Origin: Morella rubra
Taxonomy: Eukaryota > Streptophyta > Magnoliopsida > Fagales > Myricaceae
Direction: 5' to 3'
Assembly (NCBI GenBank): GCA_003952965.2
Contig: CM025850.1
Span: 16,372,661 to 16,436,660 of the forward strand
Length of the DNA stretch: 64,000 nt
Positions 11,326-22,400 of this stretch are shown piece after piece (the first letter of the stretch is position 1; each line of letters opens with the position of its first letter). The notes beneath the pieces were generated by a model that was not told the DNA's origin, searched no databases, and was given only the letters and a program-made list of their open reading frames with translations. A program made the translations under genes and the position numbers.

Positions 11326-12456
11326 CTACAGGGATTTCTTCTTTAGCTCCGCCACCAACTGTTGCTCGACATCATCTATCCACTGCATGATGTTTTCCCA
11401 ACCAGTTGCCTGATCCTTCTTCTGTTCCTATTGCCTCAACTCAATCTCACTGAGTCTCTTCTTCATGGCTGGCAGGCTGGTGACGATGGGAGCAATGACA
11501 TTGTCGATTGCACCTACAATGCGGCACTCTATGTCCCTTAGAGGACTTACTGGTGGTGGCTGAGAACGGGCTGCTCGAGCCGAAGACCCGGCCGGCTCCT
11601 CAACAACCAAACCTCTCCCCTCCAGGCTGCGGTGGAGTAGCTGCTGTAGCTTGACTTTGTGACGCCTGTCCATATGACAAGCTGCTTCAAGTTGTGACAC
11701 CGTTGATAGCACTGAGCTAGTTAGCGGTTGGCTCATGACGCCTAACCACTACCTCAAAATCCAACATGAACCGGGTCAGCATCACACTATATGGTAGACC
11801 CTCCTTAGCCATTGACTGAGCCTCGGCCTGGATCGTCTGAAACATGAATAGAGGGAGGGCAATTGGCTCCAACCGCGACCATCATCATCACTTGTGCTCA
11901 CGGGGTGTGCACTCCGTGTAATGTTGCCGCCGGTAGATGTTATGGCAAAAGATGAGGTGAAACATGCGCCAAAACCCAGGCAGAGATTTCTGCAGCACTG
12001 ATGACTGTATCAAATAGTGATACTCTCCCGTCATTAGTAGGAAGATCTCCTCATTTGGCAATACAATTAAGGGCTTGATAGCAGGATAAGCCTGCACTCA
12101 TTTCTGGATGCCAGTGTAGTTGGCCAGGATGTCAACGAAAATCCTGATACAAACTCCCCAGATGACGACCTCCCACTTGTTAGCATCGGTGTCAATCTCC
12201 GTCAATGCAGCATAGAACACCTGGACCAGGAGTGTGTACAACTAGCTAGTCCAAGAGAGCACGAGCTCCTAGCCCTGGTGGACGAAGATTTAGCGGATAG
12301 TACGGTTGTCAAATCACAGAAGTCCATAGTGCAAACGAGCCTCTCGATAGCAACCTGACGCTTAAACATACATGCCATTCTTTTCTTCGTACTCATAACT
12401 TCTTTTGTCGTAGCCTGTGAAGAAGTAAAAGCAACTAATTCGGAATGCCTCAACAT
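11326..12456 (-). pseudogene. Broken 'putative plant transposon protein' gene
   Basis: Minus-strand pieces in different frames join into one protein-like trail. A start near 12456 leads to FKRQVAIERLVCTMDF. In another frame come LYTLLVQVFYAALTEI and KWEVVIWGVCIRIF. Then follow EEIFLLMTGEYHYLIQSSV and LPYSVMLTRFMLDFEV, and a C-terminal part with SAIN, LSEIELRQ and a lysine-rich end (stop at 11326-11328). The order and the LPYxxxLTRxF motif resemble the plant-specific domain often annotated as 'putative plant transposon protein' (Pfam PF20167 type). Several frameshifts and stops separate the pieces, so no product is expected. It lies inside the CACTA element and just upstream, in its own orientation, of the nested LTR. 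The family assignment is from memory of motifs and is moderate. Confidence 0.5.
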
Positions 12457-12479
12457 ATTCTCTTAATCTGCAAAAAAAA

Positions 12480-13326
12480 CGTCGTTAGAACAGACAATAA
12501 CAAATTCGAATGGCAAGAAAAACATCGTTCAAATGTCGTAAAAAGTTCCAACATACAACATAAAAAACATCAAATGGATAGTATTCAAAACGTTTGAATG
12601 GAACGTATTAAAACATCGAACGAAGAGCCTACCCATCGAATGGAATACTGTTTGAACGATAATACCTAAATGCACCATTTTAGCCAACAATAAGATGCAT
12701 GGTTAAAACGTTGTGTTTCATATAAGCCGTTCAAAATACAAATATATATGTTCGAACATTGTTGCACGAAAACGAAATTGGCTGAGTTGACTTAGCCATT
12801 TTCAAACTCCCTAAAAATACAGTGATGGACATAGTGAAAACAAAATCTATGAATTTTCTATTTTGTTATTCATACCAACTTCCGCATTAAAACGTCTGGC
12901 CAAATCAAATTAAAACTGCCAAATAACTAACTACGAAGATTCTATGCACTGCTGATTCGAAATTCCGCCCATACAGGAAGAATACAATTAAAACTGTTTT
13001 CGTGACTAGATGCGATTGTTCCATGTATTCGCAACAATTAAAAAAATACATGATGTATTAACGTTTTATTACGATTTCAATGTGGAAACTGCCTTCGAAT
13101 ATGTTTCGGGATGTGAACTGGCATACCAAAAGGTGTCGTGCCATTCAAACGTACTTTATTAAGAACGAATGCTGGGGATTTGGGTACCGAGATTTCCACG
13201 TTCATTTAAACTGTTTATTATCGTTCGAACAGTTGTTGAGATCAGCATTAGAATGTCATTTATTCGTTCAAGAGCTTGCAAAATCATGTAGGTATAGTTC
13301 GAATGGATATTGGAAAGTTCAAACAA
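12480..13326. repeat. Right subterminal repeat region of the CACTA element
   Basis: Repeated short words of the GTTCGAAC, CGTTCAAA and CATTCGAAT kind occur in both orientations here, mirroring those at 7540-9200. This is typical of CACTA subterminal arrays. The open frame at 13080-13331 crosses these repeats and is not considered real. Confidence 0.5.
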
Positions 13327-13572
13327 AATGACTTTAACGAACGAGTCTGTCCCTAAAATTTTTGTTTGGATGGAACCAAAAACTCAATCAATTTTTTTCG
13401 ACGCTGGGTTTCTATCCCAAAAAACTTACTTCTTTTTGGCCTTGGGGCCAGATTAGTCCGTCCCAAAAAAAGTACTTTCTATTTTTTTGGGACGAAATTG
13501 AAAATTAGTCCCCAAAGAGTACTTTTTGGGATAGTTTTTTTGGCGTCCCAAAAAGTCAAATTTGTTGTAGTG

Positions 13573-14176
13573 AAGATATGCAATTTCTAACACAACAATT
13601 ACTAATTCAAAGAAAAACAACACAAAAGAGCTGACTTAATCATCATAGGATTTACTCCCCAGTAACAGGGGTTTTTATTTATATCGTGTAGGAAAGATTT
13701 GCAAGAGGATATAAAAGCAATTATTCTGAATAGCCTTATTAAATCAACCGATTCATCATTAGGAATGTGCCTTGTTGCAAAAGAGGACTCATGAGTTTAG
13801 GATTTGGTTTCAAATTTAAATTTGAAAAAAATTTGGATTGAAACAAGGTTTAAGTCTTAACCTTAGTTTTGTTATTTAGGATTTAAAAACGATTTTGAAA
13901 CTATTTTCATTAACTATTTTTTTATTTATTTCAAATTGTTTTTTAAAGGTATTTGAAAACTACCGTACGATAGTTCCGTCGTGCACTTCCTCGTTGCCCC
14001 CAATTGAAGCACCTCCTACGGCATAGATTGTTGTTTGGGCATTGGTTGCTGTACAATCACCACTGCAAGATAGATCCACATGGATCCACCGTGCCTAGTG
14101 TCCGATGTGGAGCGATTGCTGAGGGTGGCGTGGTGGTGACACCGCGTGGGGTGGAAGGCCGGATCCAACAGCCCCA
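13573..14176. other. Intergenic DNA, nothing recognised
   Basis: Mixed composition with a T-rich part (13780-13960) and a GC-richer stretch (13980-14170). The short frame at 14004-14204 does not resemble a known protein. It ends where the 14177/16170 duplication begins. Confidence 0.4.
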
Positions 14177-14479
14177 CCTGATTTTTTTCTCCCGTCTTTT
14201 TTAATTTGCTTCCTTATCTTATTTTAACTTATTTTTTATATTTATTAATAGATAGTATGGACCTTGAGATTATAAAATGGAACTGATTTTAAAAAACAGA
14301 CTTGAGTGTTTTGCAAGCCAAAAGCCGAGATCAATAAAAAAAATGCAGTGGCCAAAAACCGCTGGACAGGAGAAAACAACCCTGATAAATTTCCACCAGT
14401 GATGTTCTAGCTGCGATTGCAAATGCTGGGATATGTGTGTCGGGGTAGGGTTTTAGCAAATTTTTTTACAAATTGACTT

Positions 14480-14700
14480 TTAGTGACGAAATTCTCAATG
14501 ACGAAATTCATTTCGTCACTAAAAGCCTATTTTTAGTGACGAAATGCTATTTTTGTCACTAAAAAGGATTTTTCGCAACAAAACTAATTGTCGTCACTAA
14601 AAGTTAATTTTTTGGTGATAAAAAGTTTCGTCACACAGCGATCGATCGATTATAGACCGATCAATTGTTCCTTTTGCGATGAAATGCTCTGTCACTAAAA
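14480..14700. repeat. GTGACGAAA / TTTCGTCAC inverted words
   Basis: Six or more alternating copies of 'agtgacgaaat' and 'tttcgtcactaaaag' occur within about 200 bp. They look like the subterminal repeats of a CACTA-class element. The same kind of word (gcgacgaa) appears in the element that ends at 35626. Confidence 0.6.
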
Positions 14701-16010
14701 GCAAAGAGTTTAGGCGACGAATTTACGTCGTCACTCAAACCGATCGATCGTTGTTTTTATACCGATCGATCAGTTATTAATAAACACGTGGCTTTGAAAA
14801 CCGATCATTCATTCTTATGAACCGATCGATCGGTATAGTAACCGTCTAGAAATGCGAAACGTCGATCGATTAGTAAGCGAAACCGTCAATGCATGAAGAG
14901 ACGATCGATTGGTTAATGGAACGATCGATCACCGATAGGACGAATGAATGATTGCCACGTTTTTCAAATAACTGATCGATCGCTAAGATATGACGATCAA
15001 TCAATAAGTGTAACCGTCACTTTTTCGAATTGCCGTTCGATACCGAGTTGGCGATCGATCATAGTTTCAACGAATGGAAAGAGGCCATGTGTTACAATAT
15101 AGCGATCGATGTAACTATCGATTCATCAGCGATATGGATTTATATGAAACCGCCGAAGTCATTTTTACGGGTTATCTCTCCACAAAATCTCTCGAATCCT
15201 CTCAAATTTCAAGGAGCCATTTCGTGCCGCATTGTCCTCCAAAGCACGTAGAATCATCTTTCATTGTCTTCTACGTCAAAGGTACGTACTTATATTGTTT
15301 TTTAAGCAATATTAAGCGGTTGTAAACGAGTTTTTAGTTTACGTTTTCTAATTGCTATATCATCCATTTAGGTCCGTAAAATGTATTTATTTTATTGTTG
15401 ATGTATGTTTTAAGAGTTTAGGATAGTTTTGGGATAAATTTTGGGTGATTTTGGGGTTTTGTAACGTCTGTTTGTTTTCGTTCCCGTACCCATCGATCGC
15501 CTAGGTGCGAAGTCCAATGATCGATCAGTCCCTCTAAACTGTGCGTTTTAGAAATGGTGATCGATCAATCGCTTACACCTAAACGATCGATCACTGCATT
15601 TGGTAAGGGACCGATCGATGGTTTATTGAGTGATCGATCGGTCCCTCTAAACTATGCGTTTTAGAAGTGGTGATCGATCGATCGCTTACACCTAAGCGAT
15701 CGATCAATAAGCTTCAATGTGAAGCGCAGCGTTTTGATTAACTAGCGATCGATCAGATTTGTGGCGATTGATTGCTTAGTGATACTGTACGTTTGGTTGC
15801 ATGGACAATCGATCGTCTATGCACTGAAACGCATCATTTTACCAATAGTGTTCGATCAGTCAAATTGATTGATCGATCGCCATGTCACGATCATCGCTTA
15901 ATTACTAACGATCGATTGTTTTGTTCATAAATGCACCGTTTCATTTATCGATCGATCAGTTACATAAATGATCGATCAGTATATTTACTGATCGGTCGCT
16001 TGTGATGGCA
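14630..16010. repeat. Block dense in CGATCGATC palindromic words
   Basis: Several dozen copies of GATCGATC or near variants occur in two clusters (about 14636-15120 and 15490-16010) around a poorer centre (15130-15480). The centre has a plant exon/intron look: 'gtcaaaggtacgtac' near 15280 could be a 5' splice site. This resembles two subterminal repeat arrays around the body of a non-autonomous DNA transposon. No matching TIR pair or TSD was found, and no coding sequence is supported. Confidence 0.6.
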
Positions 16011-16326
16011 ATGGATCGCTTTTTTGTTGCAACTTTATTGATAATTACGTGATTATGATTATTTTTTTTTCTAATAATATGTTATTGTGATTACTTATTA
16101 ACACATATTTATATACAATTTTTGTAGCATACATAAAATGTCAGGAGTTATCAAATGGTGATAACTACTTGATTTTTTCTCCCATCTTTTTTAATTTGCT
16201 TTCTTATCTTATTTTTAATTATTTTTTATTTATATTTTATTAATAGACGATATGGACCTCGAGATTATCAAATGGAACTGATTTAAAAAAACATATTTGA
16301 GTGTTTTGCAAGCCAAAAGTCGAGAT

Positions 16327-17930
16327 CACTACAAAAAAACTTACGCATAGCAACAGCCAAAAACTGCTAGTACAAGAGAAAAAAACGCTAGCAAATTTTC
16401 ACCGGTAATTTTTTAGCAACATTTGCAAACGCTATGATATGTGCATCGGGTAGGGTTTTAGTAGAGTTTTCTACAAACTTTGGTGGAAACCAACCTACCC
16501 CAGCGGTCCCCAACCGCTAGTATAGACCCTAAATGAGGTTGGGTTTTTTTGGCAGCGTTTTCATTAAACTGCCGCAACAGGTATTTAGCAGTGTTTGTAA
16601 GACGTCGCAACAGACCACGCTGCTACGATGTTTTACAACGCTGTTGCAACCCAATTTTGTTATGGCATTTAGAAAATGCTGCTAAATCGCATTGGGAAAT
16701 TTTTTGTGGTGTTTCAAATATACCGCCAAATACATGTGCCGGCAATTTTAAAATGCCACTAAATTATTTTACAACACACTGCAATGGATATATTTATGTA
16801 AAAACCTGCATTTTTATCTATAATACAAATTTATTTTAATTGATGTAAAAACATAAGAACAAGTGTAATAAAGCAAAATATATTTTATCTTTGACTAAAT
16901 AACCATGTCTTACAAGTTTTGTAATAAACACAAGTGGTTCTAGAAGTTTTTAACAAGTAATCTAAAAAGTAACAAGTATCATCATTTAACCTAAATTAAC
17001 TACAACTTAATTTAATCCTTTGCAATAGCAGCTTCAACACCATTTGCACCAACATTAACACCATCACCAGCACCAACACTAACATCACTAGCACTAGCAC
17101 CACCAACACCAACATCATCATCATCATCATTGCTTGCAATTGCAATGTTGAAAAAGTAACAAACAGTATTATTTCGAACAAAGATACAAATAAATAAATA
17201 CAAACACAAGAGCTTAGTACACACTTAAGGATAAAAGTATCTTACCATCAAACGTTGCACCTAGATCATTCCGACTCTCCTGAGATGATCGAGGAAGTGA
17301 TCGTGGACTTGATGGAGTGTCGACATTTTGTCCGTCATGGTATTGCTACAAAAGTAAAACAAACAATTAACTAGTAAAATACATACTTAGATAGAATCAA
17401 TCAGTGACTGTGAGGGTAAAGCAATAAATTACTCCCAACTCTCGCATGATGGATTGAATAATAGATTCAAGAGAATCAATTTTAGTCTGCATTTGTTGAT
17501 GCCTGTCCATGCATTGTTCTATACTAGCACATGATTGATTCAAGATTCTGCTCTTGTGGGTAGGATGAGATAAAGGAGTGAGTCCTAGTCCAACACTACG
17601 AATGCAACCACGTCGTTCTTGACCAATGACTTGTTCTTTTTTTTTTCTAAAGAACATTGACTTGTTCATATGCATCAGGTGGTGACCAACTGATGGTTCC
17701 ACTTGTTCGGGGTTGGCTCAAGGGTTGTAAGCTTGCTAACTCATTACTAAGAATCTCCTCCATTTGCCTCTGAAATAATAGAACATACAGTTAAATTCTG
17801 AATTAAAATTTGTTGATTGAAAGCAAAATTTATCTAATAGTAAAATACTATTTTCTCTGTTGCATCAAGGTCCAAATCTCAGACCTAATACCAAACTGAT
17901 TTATATGATCTGGTTCTTATAACGAACCCT
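16327..17930. mobile_element. Truncated CACTA element, left (3') end with tnpA tail
   Basis: It starts CACTACAAAAAAAC after 'gat' at 16327. The subterminal region has repeated 'gctgctaaa' and 'acgctgc' words. From about 16840 it matches the left part of the element at 55784 (for example 'ccatgtcttacaagttttg' against 'catgtcttacaagttttgc'). The match continues through tnpA exons to about 17925, then stops. No right end is seen, so only the 3' part of the element remains. Confidence 0.7.
17012..17900 (-). pseudogene. CACTA tnpA-like protein, 3' exons only
   Basis: Minus-strand remnant of the second CACTA protein. The last exon (17012 to about 17150) encodes an Asp/Gly/Val/Ala-rich tail ending VEAAIAKD before the stop. 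Upstream pieces at 17246-17345 and about 17398-17770 match, in order, the exons of the tnpA-like gene at 56188-58111 (shared GLGLTPLSHP-like and HHLMH/YEQ contexts). The 5' exons, including the conserved Transposase_24-like part, are missing. A T-run at about 17639 interrupts the frame. It is not functional. The repetitive Met/Val frame at 16996-17181 is a shadow of the same exon. Confidence 0.6.
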
Positions 17931-18598
17931 TATTGTCGCCAATAGGGCTAGTTGGTACTATTGGCTTTTGTTAGGAACTTCAGGTACCACCCTATTTTCA
18001 CTAACTCCCAGATCAACATAAGTTGAAATTGCTTATGAAAGTAAATTCTGACCTTGGACCTAGTCGATGAGTTGAGACTGGCTGGTGGTCAAGTTGGTGT
18101 TGTGGTGCCAAGCTCATCCAATAAACAGTACCTATGGCTCACAACCAGACATTTTGCAGCTAGGTGTCCTATGTTCACTGCCAGGAAGAATTGCTAACCT
18201 AGTTGCATGTTTCCCTTTTTTAGTTTAGAAAAAAAAACCCCTTCTTGTCAAATATATATTTTGAGGCTTGTTTTGCACTTGAGAGAAAGTGGAGTTCATG
18301 ACCTGGTCATTGCCATCCTCTTCACAAACGTAATCATGTTCCGGTACACTAGTTTATTATTTAAAAAATGATAAAAATTAAGAAAACAAATATGATAGCA
18401 TCCACTTGTACTCTTAATTTTATTTATTTTAAAATTTGAGACACGTATACAATTTTTCAATTAGATTTTGACAAAAAAATTATGACCTGACCCTCTATTA
18501 CCACGTTGAGGACCACGTGGAAGGTCAAGGTTTTAATTTATTTAAATTTCTGTGGTTTCATAATGTTTTCAAGAATTTGAGGTACTACTTTTTGTACA
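17931..18598. other. Nothing recognised
   Basis: No open frame, repeat terminus or RNA is supported. The sequence up to 18240 is less AT-rich and may be an old gene or element fragment, but no family could be named. It ends at the TSD of the Pack-MULE. Confidence 0.35.
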
Positions 18599-18607
18599 TT
18601 TCTAGAT

Positions 18608-18770
18608 GGGTTAATTACAATGTTTCCCCATGAACTAACACCCCAATCTCAAAAAACTCCCTAAACTACAACTTGTTGCAACTTACCACTTTAATCTACG
18701 TGTCGTGTTTCAATTCAATATTGAACTCAGTTTTGGCATTATTTTGCACATTTTCCATTACACGTGACCC
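18608..18770 (+). repeat. Left TIR of the Pack-MULE
   Basis: It pairs in reverse complement with 32806-32968. Shared blocks: 'ttaattacaa', 'acttaccac.ttaatctac' and 'gcacattttccattac' against 'gcacgttttccgttat'. Divergence between the arms is clearly higher than between LTRs of the nested elements. Confidence 0.82.
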
Positions 18771-18789
18771 CATCCCACGCCAATAGTCC

Positions 18790-18990
18790 ATATTGTCCCT
18801 AAAAAGAAATAGAGTCGTCCCTTACCATGAGGTTACCGCTAGCGTCATCCCAAATGTAGACCTTCACGATGCCTCCGTAGCCAATGCCCACGATCTTTAC
18901 CACCTAGGGCCACCACTCGCTGAGCATAGATTGGGACCTAAAACGGATGTTCCTCTTAAAACCCAAACCCAAGTGCAGTTCTAAGAACAT
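18790..18990. other. GC-richer captured fragment, unidentified
   Basis: A stretch of about 200 bp with base composition unlike the surrounding DNA (for example gcctccgtagccaatgccc), just inside the left TIR. Both strands have open segments (plus-strand frame 18793-18984; minus-strand piece reading IVGIGYGGIVKVYIWDD). I could not assign a family. Capture from a host gene is an inference from location and composition. Confidence 0.35.
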
Positions 18991-19115
18991 GTAAACATAT
19001 AGTTCACTACTCTAGATTCCAAATTTTGACTCTGCATGATGTGTAGTAACCTTTTCTAGTTCGCCCACTGTGTCTAACCCTCCTTGAAGGGATATGAGGT
19101 TTTGCCTTTGACCTT

Positions 19116-19393
19116 TGATAAAAGACAAAAAACTGAATCCAGAATGATTGCTTCTGATTCTCATTAACGTTGCATGGAAATGCACAGTTTTATACACACT
19201 GTTGCTCTAACAACTTTTCCTACAAATGCGGTGATTTCACCACATATTACATCTCTCAATGCAGTATTGACATGTAGAAGATATTCTGTTAGAAAAGCTA
19301 CGCTAGAATATTTGTAGAGTAGGTGAGTTGGCTTGAGGCAGTAATGATGCCTCTACTCGGGACGCCTTAGTAACAGAACGTGATTCTCTAACA
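19116..19393 (-). repeat. 3' LTR of Copia A
   Basis: 278 bp, very similar to 27224-27497. It differs by substitutions and short indels, such as an extra 'aca' in 'tatacacactgttg'. Minus-strand start TGTTAGAGAATC, end TTATCA. Confidence 0.88.
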
Positions 19394-19431
19394 TCCCCCT
19401 GCAAGCCCAGTTAGAAAGGAATGACAGAGAG

Positions 19432-22400
19432 TGTGAGACCCCGACCTTATTTCTATCATTGTAAAAAAAAAAAAAAAAATTATTATGACTTCTTAAGTGT
19501 GTGTATTACTCTAATTATTGAGAAAGGCATGTATGGGTAAATTACTCTAAGATTTTATCTAGGTGGAATGTTCCCCTAGCATTTTTATGCATCTTTAGCT
19601 ATGATTTACATGTTATATCGTTTGCAATTTTTAATAGTATTAAATTTGAGTATTTGGGATTAATTAAACTAATCATTTTAATTGTTGGAATATATCTCTA
19701 AGTTTGCAATATTTGGAAGAATTGAATTAGGGAATTAGGGAGTTTGACTCTTGAAAAAAAAATGAGTGAAAGGCATGTTGGGGTTAATAATAATGAAGTG
19801 GCAAAAAAAAAAAAAAAAAAAAAGAAAGGAAAATGGGGAAATCACGTGAAGGAGGGAAAGCATGGGGGGAGGGCAGCCTTGTCTTCCCCCCCCCCCCCCC
19901 AAAAAAAAAACACTTCACGCCTAAACCACCCCCCCTTTTTTGCTGCACACTTCACTCCCTTCCCTCACTCTTTTGCCCTAGCCCTAACTCACTCACACAC
20001 CCGAAGAGGAAGAAGCCGAAGAGAAGAAGGAGAAGAAGAGAGAAGAGGAAGAAGCCGAAGAGAAGAAGAAGAAGAAGAGAGAAGAGGAAGAAGGAGAAGA
20101 AGAGAGAAGAGAAGAAGGGAAAACCAAGATAAGCCAAGGTAAAGGGGGATCTAACATTTGGATTCAAAATTTTCGTGTGGGTAAATTGTTAGAAGTTAGT
20201 TTCGGTTCCTATCCTCTGTTTTTGTTTGCTGCATGTTGGATTTGAGTTTGCTGCATGTTGGATTTGAGTTTGCTGCATGTTGGATTTGAGTTGATGAGTT
20301 GGGAATGAAAGGTAGGCATGCAAAGTGTTTGTTGGAGAGCCTAAGCATGATGGATTTGAGTTTGCTGCATGTTGGATTGAGTTTGCTGTTGCTGCATGCA
20401 TAGCATGCAAAGTGTTTGTTGGAAAGCCTAAAAGAAAGGATGATGCAATAACTTTGGCTTGATGATTATAGAACCATGATATTGCTGTAAGTTGTGTAAA
20501 AGTAGGGGATTTTTAAGAGAATAGCTTCTGTTGTGAAGTGTTGTGAAGCGTAGGCAAGAGCTGAAACTTGTTTTGCACATGCATGGCCGGGTAGGTGATG
20601 TTGAAATTGGGGAAAAACACTTGCTGTTGACCGAATGTGTTCACTGCCTTATTTCTTGCATGTTTCTCTTGATGGTAGCTTGTTATGGGTATCTTGCATG
20701 TAGGTGTAGGTATCTTGCATGTAGATAAAGTGGGTAGACCAGCAAGCTAAACACTTAAAGGGATTTACTTGGAGAATAAAGAGATTGTGCTTTGTGAAAC
20801 AAGGAGAATGGGAATTAGGCATGTTTTAGGTTGCTGAGTTGCAACCAAACCCTTGGTGTTTGATTTTGGTTGCAGCCCTTTATGGATCTAGGTTTGCATG
20901 GTGAATTAAGGGTAGAAGAATTGGAAATTGGACGATAGAGAATGCTTGTTAGACTAGTTGCTGATGTTTGACAAGTTGCTGAAATGTACTTATGCAGATT
21001 TCAAGACTCGAACTAGGAGTGTATTCGGCTGCAATTGTGCTTATCCTTTGATCTTGAGAGGATCCTAGATTGTAGGCCTAGGAAATAGGAAGATTTTAAG
21101 CCATACCTTGGGTGATTCCGATAAGTATTGGGTGAGATATGCGTAGTTCAAGGCCCGGACGTCAAGCTGCCAGCAGCCTTGTACGTCCGGAATGTTAGTT
21201 CATTTCGAGTGCTCAGTTTAAGTCCAAATTTTATGAGTTTGGTCTTGAATTTTAAGTTTATGAAAGAAGAACATTTTAAGGTAAATTTCGTGTGATTTAG
21301 AGGTGTAATGAATAAGTTGTGATGTTTTGAAAGTAGAAGACCGAGCTGGTGGCAGCAGCAGTATTACTCTAGGATTTTTATCTGATATGAAGTGTTTTCG
21401 ACAATGCATGGACATTCCGATGTTTATGATTTTTATCTTCAAGCTTGAACTATGAAAGAAGAATATTTTAAAATAAATTTCATGTAATTTGGAGCGGTTT
21501 TTTTGAAGTTATGAATTTTTAAGTGGAGACGTCGGGGCTGCCCGCTTGGACGTCCTCAGCAGCTCGCATTTTCGGGTAAATCTTTCGAGTGGCAAACGAG
21601 CTCCAAATTACCTGAAATTTTAATGTGTTATGAAAATTAGTGTAAGGATCAGTTTGGCATCCAAGTCTTATGGCTTCAGCACCTTAAGATAATACTTTTG
21701 CATCGTAGGATCACCATTGGGAAGTCAAGAAATGTGGGTGATTTTGTATGATGTGTGAAGTTGATTGAATGACTTCTCTACAAAACCTCTAAATGACATT
21801 AGTATGAACTCATTTGTAGGCAAGGTGCCACCATAAGCTCAAGTGGACGGAGGTAAGTGGAAAATTATGTTTTTCCAAAAACTGGAATGATACACATCAT
21901 GGATATTTATCATCAAGCATGACATGAGCACGTCATGAGCATTTGCATTTATTTTTCTCATAAGGATGAAAGAGAAATTTTATGCAAATGAAAGTACAAC
22001 TTTATGCTACGTTATGATAAGTTATGAGGCGTGCATTTACGATTTCTCATTATCAAGCATTTCACGACATAAGCATTTGCATGATTTTTAAAGAAGAAAG
22101 TTTTGTGCAAATGAAAGTATGAGAAGTACTGTATGACAAGTTAAGTTAAGGAGCTGAGGTTGGTCGGTACCGTACCATTAAGATAGGTGCATCCACTCCG
22201 AAGGACGAATGCGAGAAGGATGGATGACTCCTAAGGGGCACCCACTCCGAAGGACGAATGAGAAAGGATGGGTAGAGGTATGTGCAATCACACTGAAGGA
22301 TGCTTGCAAGAAGGTGTGAACCTCGAAGGTTGATTCTAGTCATTAGGCCTGGGGCCACGTCGAGGACTAGCTCAACCAAATGACGTATTCCCAAGGGAAA

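Larger units (their letters stand above)
7327..13572. mobile_element. CACTA (En/Spm) element, TIR CACTACAACAAA, TSD AAG
   Basis: The left end CACTACAACAAA at 7327 is matched by the exact inverted end TTTGTTGTAGTG finishing at 13572. Both sides carry the 3-bp duplication AAG (7324-7326, 13573-13575), the hallmark of CACTA elements. Further inward both ends carry 'gggac' and 'gtccc' words in blocks rich in 'cccaaaaa'. The body is about 6.2 kb. No tnp2 transposase was recognised, so it looks non-autonomous. Contents: a large hairpin (8098-8690), an AT-rich minisatellite (9400-9990), a nested LTR (10049-11265) and a broken minus-strand gene (11326-12456). The subterminal regions are dense in GTTCGAA and CGTTCAAA words, probably transposase-binding repeats. 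Confidence 0.85.
14177..16169. repeat. First unit of a 2 kb partial tandem duplication
   Basis: From 14177 ('tgatttttttctcccgtc') to about 14485 the sequence is repeated, diverged, at 16170-16480. It includes 'gtgttttgcaagccaaaag' and a CACTA-type left terminus. In this first unit the terminus is mutated (caataaaaaaaatgcag at 14332). After about 14485 the two units no longer match, and the first runs through GTGACGAAA-type repeats and the CGATCGATC block. Confidence 0.65.

Noticed and set aside
14004..14204. Short plus-strand open frame in a GC-richer patch
   Set aside because: No recognisable domain, no conserved context, and it crosses into the 14177 repeat.
16996..17224. Met/Val-rich or Asp-rich small proteins
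   Set aside because: These are frames over a low-complexity tnpA tail exon ('caccaacac' repeats), not separate genes.
19744..20167. Lys/Arg/Glu-rich open frames on both strands
   Set aside because: They arise from the A, C and GA-rich tracts in the solo LTR.
20200..20410. CRISPR-like array of regularly repeated units
   Set aside because: It is a 22-bp minisatellite without unique spacers, in plant nuclear DNA.
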